From the NCBI RefSeq assembly GCF_022539315.1, contig NC_066319.1, positions 31,966,093-32,030,092 of the forward strand: 64,000 nt of DNA. Direction: 5' to 3'. Under the pieces are notes generated by a model. It was not told where the DNA came from and ran no database searches. It was given only the letters and a program-made list of their open reading frames with translations. The position numbers and the translations under genes were made by a program. Below are positions 52,354-64,000 of this stretch, piece by piece. Each line of letters begins with the position of its first letter. Positions within the stretch are counted from its first letter, which is position 1. The stretch is from Serinus canaria (lineage: Eukaryota; Chordata; Aves; Passeriformes; Fringillidae).

Positions 52354-52479
52354 AGAAGAAAGAAGGGGAAAAAAACCCAAATAACATTCACCGATGACTA
52401 GATCTCTTAAAAAAAAATCTGCTAAAAAACTACAGCTGTAAAAGTAGGAAAGGATTTGCATAACCTACTGCTCTGTAGG

Positions 52480-53160
52480 TCTCCGCGCACCCAAAGGATT
52501 AGCCAAGCATTCATTACCATGAATATCTTGAATTACGTTACCGATTTATACGACAGAGTATAAAATACTGCACAAGAAGACTGGCTTTTTCCCTGCGAGA
52601 TGAATTGACTTAACCAGTGCTTGAAAGAGATCTACATACTAAGGGCTCTTCTACTCACCTCTCTTTACAGTCCCGTGAAAGTCAGTCACAGCAATTCGGT
52701 TGCTCTTAGGACTAGCTTTAATCTTGGAGGAGATCCTCTAGGAAAAAAAAAAAAACCCGTGTCTGCTCTCCGGCTCCTGGCGGGTTTTAAGCAGGGTGCA
52801 ACTCTGGCTTTAAGTAGGAGAGGGACTTTTCTCCGTATTCCCCTCATATTTGTAAATACAGCCCTGCTCTGCAGGGCTCGGCGCTAGCGGAACATGCAGA
52901 AATGCCCACTGGCGTTTGTCAGCTCTCCACACTATCTTTCTTTATACGTGAGGGCTGATTTCCCGCAGACATCATTGTTATGATGGCTCATTTAATCAAA
53001 CTGTTTAATTGCTCCGGTAATCACTATCATCATCACAGGTACTCAATCATTCATCATTTTGGAGGGGTTTATTGACCTCTGGAGCTCATTCCCTTTGCCT
53101 ATTAAAATCAGGCCAAATATCTATAACTACCCCTTGAGTCATTTTCTTAAAGGTAAAGAA
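52480..53160. promoter_or_regulatory. Candidate conserved non-coding enhancer E
   Basis: Two AT-rich segments (52480-52620 and 52920-53160) have enhancer-like wording. The first includes GAATTACGTTACCGATTTAT. The second includes CATTGTTATGATGG (SOX-type core plus a POU-like half site), CATTTAATCAAAC, GTTTAATTGCTCCGG and TACTCAATCATTCATCATTT. A GC-richer stretch with a poly-A run lies between them. The closeness to the MEIS2 promoter makes a proximal regulatory role plausible. Confidence 0.4.
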
Positions 53161-53429
53161 AGCCCAAACCTCTGAAAAGCATGGTCATCACCACGAAAAG
53201 CAAAGCAAACCAAAATCTAACGGAATAATGTATTTTCTGCCGTGTATTTTCAAAAGCCATCTATGTATGAGGCCACATTCACAAACGGGTACATAATCAT
53301 TGATAAATTCCACTATTAACGGGATAGTCTGTTTTAGATTTTATGTGCAGGGGACCGTGAACGAGGGTGGGGGTTGGGGAGGACAAAACTGCAGCAATCG
53401 ATAGTTTGACCATCGCTCCTCCCCTAAAC

Positions 53430-53760
53430 TTCAAGCATCCCCCATGATTGATGATCCCGGGTAGCTTTGGTAATTGACTGCTCTGAGGTAAGGCATGGTG
53501 TAGCTTCAGCGAAGTGATTGGGCGAGAGAAACGCACCAAAATTAACGCGCGTGTGTGTGTGTGTGTGTGTGCCTGTGTGTTCGGAAAAGTTCATTTGGTA
53601 CTCAAGGGTGTGTGGGGGGGTGCATCATCTCACTTAATTTGCTAAATAACCCCACTGTAATTAGCACTACCATTAGAAGGCATTACCGAGCTAATACTCC
53701 AGCATACATTCCACAAGCGCAACGTCGATAAACGGTAAAGTCCAGCAACACACACACGTA
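53430..53760. promoter_or_regulatory. Candidate proximal regulatory block F with PBX-HOX site
   Basis: TGATTGAT at 53445-53452 is the classical PBX-HOX composite site and is followed by GATCCCGG. Further on lie ATTAACGCGCG, a (GT)10-type repeat at 53551-53571, CTGTAATTAGCACTACC, GCATTACCGAGCTAATACTC and CGCAACGTCGATAAACGG. The sequence is AT-rich yet CpG-retaining. HOX/PBX input into MEIS2 is plausible but unproven here. Confidence 0.4.
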
Positions 53761-54064
53761 AATACTGTGCTCACCGCCGGATCCGCTCAAAACGAACATG
53801 CAAACAGAAATCTACATAACATCTGGATCTCTCCTACAAAAGACGGAGCATGACTTTGTTTTTAAGCCCTTTACAAAGCCTGGCAGCCTAATCGCAAAAC
53901 TAGAAGGGATTTCCCCCCTTCCCTCCGCCTCTCCCCGCCTCCCCCCCCCTCCTCAAGACATCCAGAGCGTGTTTGATAGCAGCGATCACTTAATGAAGAG
54001 CGGTGCCCAACACGGTTTGAACGAGGCGTTCTCTTCATGCCCTGGAAAATTAATTTTTAGCGGA

Positions 54065-54765
54065 GCACAATGAGTTGTCGGAGGGCAGCGGCGCGGCGCG
54101 CCGGCGGGCCCGGGCGCGCGGGCCCGGAGCAGCCTCCCCGCGGCCGGGGGCAGAGCGGCTCCGCGCGCCCCCCCCGCGCGCTGTAGCTCCCGGTACCCGA
54201 GCTCGCGCACCGCGCGCGGCAGCGGCCGGAGCCGGCGACCCGAGCCAGCGGCCCCGCGCGCCGCCAGACGCCCGACACCGCGGGTAATCGGAAGGTATTT
54301 GGTTGCTCAAATAATCTAGCGCGAACCGACCCGGGGCCGGGCTTCTACCGCACTTTTCTTCTCGCTCTCTGCAGTTTCCCCTGCCTCTCCCCCCTCTCGC
54401 ACACACGCACTCTCCCTGTCCTTCCTCCCCTGCCTCCCTCCCTCGCTCCCTCCCTCGCTCCCTCCCTCCCTCCTCCCTCCCTCGCTCCCTCCCTCCCTCC
54501 CTCCCGCTCGCACGCTCGCTCGCTCGCTCCTTCCTACACGCCGTGCTTCGCTCGGGGCAGGGGCTGCTGCGCGGCTCCCCCCGCGCGGCGCCGCGGCCGC
54601 CCCGCCGCCGCGCTGCGCATCCCCGGCGCTCCGCCGGCTGGGGCGCCCCGCCGCCCCGCGCCCGCGCCCGCCGCCGCGCCCCGCCGCTCCCCGCCGCCGC
54701 CGCTCCCCGCCGCCGCTCCCCGCCGCCGCCGCCGCCGCGCTGCAGGACTGGCTATGGCCACCACT
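54065..54765. promoter_or_regulatory. MEIS2: MEIS2 promoter CpG island
   Basis: This is the most CpG-dense sequence in the window. It contains long G/C-only stretches, including repeated CCGCCGCC at 54590-54740, and a pyrimidine-only tandem tract at 54432-54530. It ends about 60 bp before a TATA-like box and directly precedes the MEIS2 5' UTR. TALE homeobox promoters are typically large CpG islands held in a bivalent chromatin state, and this fits. Open frames up to 183 codons here are compositional and rejected as genes. Confidence 0.85.
54432..54530 (+). repeat. (CCCT)n/(CGCT)n polypyrimidine tract in promoter
   Basis: Tandem CCCT units with CGCT variants make an almost pure C/T strand. 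The complementary strand is G-rich with regularly spaced GGG runs, so H-DNA or G-quadruplex formation is possible about 300-400 bp upstream of the predicted start site. Confidence 0.85.
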
Positions 54766-54832
54766 ACTTCCGGGTTCCGTCACTTCATTCTCCCGCCGAT
54801 CAGCGCCGCAAAACTGAGCCTCTTCTATAAGG
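54766..54832 (+). promoter_or_regulatory. MEIS2: Predicted MEIS2 core promoter (ETS site, TATA-like box)
   Basis: ACTTCCGG at 54766-54773 is a consensus ETS/GABPA site. CCGTCAC a few bases later contains a CRE half-site. TATAAGG at 54826-54832 is an acceptable TATA box, which would place the start site near 54857. The GC content drops abruptly after this point and the sequence becomes purine-rich leader. The start site is inferred, not observed. Confidence 0.55.
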
Positions 54833-55187
54833 CAGCCGGCAGCCAACCTGCCAACACTTACTGACACTCACTCATCCCAGGGAGTGAGGGAGAGAGGGAG
54901 ACAAAATACCTGCCGGGAGGAGGAAAAAAAAAAAAAAAAAAGGAGAGAGGGGGAAGTCCGGGCTTTGCAAACTATTCAATTTTTCTTCGCATCTTTCCCC
55001 ACCCCCCTTCACAAGTACTTTGAAAAAAACAAAACAAAACCAAAACCAACAACCCTATAAGCGATCCTAAAAGGCAAAACCCGAGCACGGAGTTACTGGA
55101 AGAAGAAACCGGGGTTAAAAAGATTCCTCCTCTCTTCTTCATCATCATCAACCATCATTCATTCACTACCTTGACATTCCCTGGCTT

Positions 55188-55197
55188 TGATTGACAG
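55188..55197 (+). promoter_or_regulatory. PBX-MEIS/PREP composite binding site
   Basis: TGATTGACAG is the exact consensus for PBX-MEIS or PBX-PREP heterodimers, a TGAT PBX half followed by a TGACAG MEIS half. It sits in the predicted 5' UTR of MEIS2, about 330 bp downstream of the start site, suggesting auto- or cross-regulation by TALE proteins (inference). Confidence 0.6.
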
Positions 55198-55215
55198 CTG
55201 GAGTGGCAAAAAGCC

Positions 55216-55266
55216 ATGAGACACGACAGTTTGGTTACATGTGGGTTGCTGACGGGCCGATCGTAA
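55216..55266 (+). other. Upstream ORF 1 in MEIS2 leader (16 codons)
   Basis: The ATG at 55216 has G at -3 and A at +4, a moderate context. Its frame runs 16 codons to TAA at 55264-55266, well before the main ATG at 55618. If the leader prediction is right, it could reduce main-frame initiation. No conserved peptide is claimed. Confidence 0.4.
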
Positions 55267-55286
55267 CCTTCAGTTTGGGGGCTTGA
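55239..55286 (+). other. Upstream ORF 2 in MEIS2 leader (15 codons)
   Basis: The ATG at 55239 overlaps upstream ORF 1 in another frame and ends at TGA 55284-55286, just before the 37-T run. Context is weak (T at -3, T at +4). Confidence 0.35.
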
Positions 55287-55328
<42 letters not shown>

Positions 55329-55617
55329 ATAGAGAAAGAAAAAAGGAAAAAGAGAGACAGAAAAAGGAAAGAGAAAGAGACAGAAAAAAGAAGAAAACAC
55401 AGAAACTCATCGTGGTTCTTGACTGTTTTTTATATATTGTCGTTGTTATTGTTGTTGTTATTACTATTATTTACCCATATTGGAGGATAGGAGAAGTCTA
55501 TAAGTGGGTTGCAAAAAAAAAAAAAAAAAGGAATCTTCTTCACTCTAAATCACTTTCTTTGCTGGACTGGGATATTAAATATACGACACATCCAGGAGTT
55601 TATTGGAGCGCAGACTG

Positions 55618-55629
55618 ATGGCGCAAAGG
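55618..55629 (+). CDS. MEIS2: MEIS2 coding exon 1 (residues 1-4, MAQR)
   Basis: ATG at 55618 followed by GCG CAA AGG encodes Met-Ala-Gln-Arg, the invariant MEIS1/MEIS2 N terminus, and ends at a GTAGGT donor (55630). The intron is phase 0. This start is chosen because the four residues and the next exon (YDELPHYGG) reproduce the vertebrate MEIS2 N terminus exactly. Its initiation context is modest (C at -3, G at +4), whereas Met14 in exon 2 has a stronger context, so leaky scanning to a shorter N terminus is possible. Only 12 nt are coding; the rest of exon 1 is the long leader. Confidence 0.95.
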
Positions 55630-55905
55630 GTAGGTTTAAATCTCCAACACTTACCTATATATAAATCCTCTCTTAAGAGGGGCCTGTCCGATTTGCTCTC
55701 CTCTGTTGCTGCTGATGATGGCGGCCACTATTAAAAAATAGCAGCAAAAATTATTCGCTGGCTTTCTGTGTGTGTGCATGAGTGTCTCTGTGTGTGTGTC
55801 TCTCTGCAATTGTTCCACGCTTTTTTCCTCTCTAGCTTTTTCCCCAGCAGCGCGAATTCCCTGCTCTCTGCCTGCTCAGTAGCACGGGTTTCACAGGGGA
55901 AAGCT

Positions 55906-55944
55906 TGCTGCTGCTGCTGCTGCTGCCGCCGCTACTGCTGCTGC
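55906..55944 (+). repeat. (CTG)n-type trinucleotide repeat
   Basis: About 13 TGC units interrupted by CCGCCGCTAC, inside MEIS2 intron 1. A short, interrupted, non-coding microsatellite. Confidence 0.8.
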
Positions 55945-56023
55945 CTAGCAAAGAATAAGAAATACATATGTGTGTCTGTGTATATACGAATGTATATATA
56001 TGTATACACATATAGCTGCTTTC

Positions 56024-56050
56024 TTTTTTTTTTTTTTTTTTTTTTTTTTT
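56024..56050 (+). repeat. Poly-T tract (27 T) in intron 1
   Basis: An uninterrupted T run within MEIS2 intron 1, about 570 bp before the acceptor. Confidence 0.9.
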
Positions 56051-56609
56051 CTGTCTCTGGCTGTGACAAGGACAAGGGGAATTGCCACTAAATAATGTTT
56101 CTGGTAACTTTCAGATTATTTTCCCCTTTATCTACCTCCCTCCTCCCGATACACCCTACCTTTTTTCTCTCCTTTCTAGTGTTGATTTATTTATCTAGTT
56201 GGTTTTGATTCTGCTTGTTTATTTTTTTTTTCTTCTTTTCTAATGCAGAGTAACTCTAGTTTCTCTCCTCCGTTTCCTTCCTTTTCATCCCTGTTTCCTT
56301 GTTAGCGTTTCTCCTGCCTGTGCTGAAGAGGACCATCTTCCCCCACACACTCAGACAGGCAAACGCACTTTCCCCTTTTACCTCTTCTCGCACCCCCACT
56401 CCTCCTTCAGCCCCTCCAGCCTCTGCTCCCGGTCCCAGTTGATTTCATTTTGAGCATTTCTCTCTCTGTTGTGCCTGTTCTTGTTTTGTTTTGCTCTGTT
56501 TGTGTCTGTCCGGGCGCTTTACTCTCTTCTGACTTTTGTTGTTGTTGTTTGTTTGTTTTCTTATTCTCCCCTCTCTTCTCCTCTTTCTTTTTCTTTCTTC
56601 TCTTCCGGC

Positions 56610-59148
<2,539 letters not shown>

Positions 59149-59199
59149 GTCCGCGCCGAGAAACCACTTTTTTCTTCAAATCCAGAGTTGGACAATTTG
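59149..59199 (+). CDS. MEIS2: MEIS2 coding exon 4 (residues 130-146)
   Basis: A 51-nt, 17-codon exon encoding VRAEKPLFSSNPELDNL, identical as far as I recall to other vertebrate MEIS2 proteins (MEIS1 begins IRAEKP). It is flanked by a TTGCAG acceptor and a GTAAGG donor, both phase 0. It lies inside the PBX-interacting MEIS domain. Skipping it would keep the frame. Confidence 0.97.
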
Positions 59200-59980
59200 G
59201 TAAGGCCTGCTCCATGTTCCATCGCACTCCCCTCTCGCCCTTCCCGACCCCTCCGCCCGCTGCCGGCAGGCTCCCTCCTCCGCCCCGGGACCGGGCCGAG
59301 CGGTGCGGCCGGGCAGCGGCTGCCGGGCCGGGTACCGGGCTGCGTCGGCATGGGAGCGGGGCGCCGCCCGGTCGGCAAGTTGCCGTCAAGGGGCTTCAAA
59401 GAGCTTTATTCTTAGAGCCAGTCAGAGCAAAGTCTCAAGCCCCAGTGCATGGCAAAGCTGAGTTTGAAAGCCACGGGAAGCTAAAAGTGAAGGAAGTAAC
59501 TGCTTAAGAAGAGAGAGCTGGAGATTTCTAATGTAATTCTTTTGCTAATGTGAACGATTTCAATATTCAAAGTGCCTAAATCCGCTTGTAAAGAAGATGC
59601 CAAACTATTCAAACACACATTCACCCCCCCTTTCTCCTGCGGGAGGGGGTGGGGGTGGGAGCGTGTGTTTGACTTCTCTGCGAACCTTCAGGGATGAGGG
59701 CCGGGGTGCTAAGAGGGGAACGAGGCGAGGAAGAGGTTTTCTCCAAGATCGCGGTAATAAAGCGCTAATCACCGCTCCTGGAATAAATATGATAAAAATC
59801 AAGTGTTTAGGTTAAAGTTGATCAAAATTGTTAAAGCGTGACCAATGAGCTAAAATCCTGTATAGTGACGGCGCGCCCTGACAATCCCCTTCTCCCCCTT
59901 TCCCACTCGGGCTCGCGGCTCTGCCCAGCCCCCGTGCTCCTGTCTCCCACGTAACCCCTTGCTCAAAACTTTTCTTGCAG
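59200..59980 (+). other. MEIS2: MEIS2 intron 4 (781 bp)
   Basis: GTAAGG ... TTTTCTTGCAG. The first part is GC-rich. The segments 59520-59590 and 59745-59870 are AT-rich with CpGs (GAACGATTTCAATATTC, ATCGCGGTAATAAAGCGCTA, GTTAAAGCGTGACCAATGAG) and look like an intronic regulatory element. The remainder is C-rich. Confidence 0.85.
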
Positions 59981-60031
59981 ATGATCCAAGCAATACAAGT
60001 ACTAAGGTTTCATCTTTTGGAATTAGAAAAG
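59981..60031 (+). CDS. MEIS2: MEIS2 coding exon 5 (residues 147-163)
   Basis: A 51-nt, 17-codon exon encoding MIQAIQVLRFHLLELEK, a predicted amphipathic helix of the MEIS domain involved in PBX contact. It is identical in MEIS1 and MEIS2. Acceptor TTTTCTTGCAG, donor GTAAGA, both phase 0. Like exon 4, it can be skipped without a frameshift. Confidence 0.97.

Positions 60032-64000
<3,969 letters not shown>

Larger units (their letters stand above)
50461..52479. other. Non-coding upstream region with purine tracts and long poly-A
   Basis: No gene was recognised. It contains an AG/GGGA purine tract at 50682-50711, a run of 60 A at 51190-51249, 14 A at 51363-51376 and a G-rich potential quadruplex at 52326-52353. 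Short frames are compositional. The segment could hold non-coding transcripts, but nothing in the sequence proves it. Confidence 0.5.
54857..55617 (+). other. MEIS2: MEIS2 5' untranslated region (predicted)
   Basis: This leader of about 0.76 kb lies between the predicted start site and the ATG. It holds purine tracts, 18 A at 54924-54941, 37 T at 55290-55326, an A/G-rich segment at 55327-55400 and 17 A at 55513-55529. Two upstream ATGs open short frames (55216 and 55239). TGATTGACAG at 55188-55197 is a PBX-MEIS composite site. No splice site needed to reach the ATG was seen, but an additional 5' exon cannot be excluded. Confidence 0.6.

Noticed and set aside
54050..54867. Antisense frames of 118 and 183 codons in the MEIS2 promoter
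   Set aside because: Low-complexity Gly/Ala/Arg/Ser sequence from a CpG island and a CCCT tract; no domain.

Overview
The window is vertebrate nuclear DNA, most likely from a bird. It holds one recognisable gene: the 5' part of the TALE homeobox gene MEIS2, on the + strand. The bird assignment rests on a 5'-truncated CR1 LINE at 37926-38352 whose 3' end resembles avian CR1, on very low repeat content with no Alu/L1/B-type elements, and on a few eroded MIR/CORE-SINE-like and sauropsid-type repeat relics. A crocodilian or turtle is not strictly excluded.

Layout. 1 to about 44.9 kb is an AT-rich gene desert with no supportable protein-coding gene. It holds scattered repeat relics, a 410-bp GGAA microsatellite (25506-25915), one CR1 (37926-38352), a 27-bp tandem duplication (39167-39220) and a TA microsatellite (44342-44404). 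From about 44.9 kb the composition changes sharply. CpG islands (44960-45480, 45820-46000, 49120-49400, 54065-54765) alternate with AT-rich blocks that contain CpGs and homeodomain, MEIS and POU-type motifs. These blocks look like developmental enhancers or conserved non-coding elements. The same zone carries unusually many long A/T homopolymers, up to 60 A.

MEIS2. A TATA-like box at 54826 within a GC-rich promoter precedes a 5' UTR of about 0.76 kb with two short upstream ORFs and a PBX-MEIS composite site. Six coding exons follow: 55618-55629, 56624-56856, 58491-58632, 59149-59199, 59981-60031 and 60932-61081. Together they encode residues 1-213, meaning the N-terminal region and most of the PBX-interacting MEIS domain. 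All introns are GT-AG and phases are consistent throughout. The homeodomain exons lie beyond 64000. The upstream CpG islands and candidate enhancers probably regulate MEIS2; that link is inference from position and composition. I found no RNA gene, CRISPR array, provirus or unknown multi-gene system. The best leads are regulatory: a 9-bp-pitch triplet of MEIS cores, a PBX-MEIS site inside the MEIS2 5' UTR, orphan CpG islands with a CTCF-like site, and a non-consensus exon 3 donor followed by an open intron.
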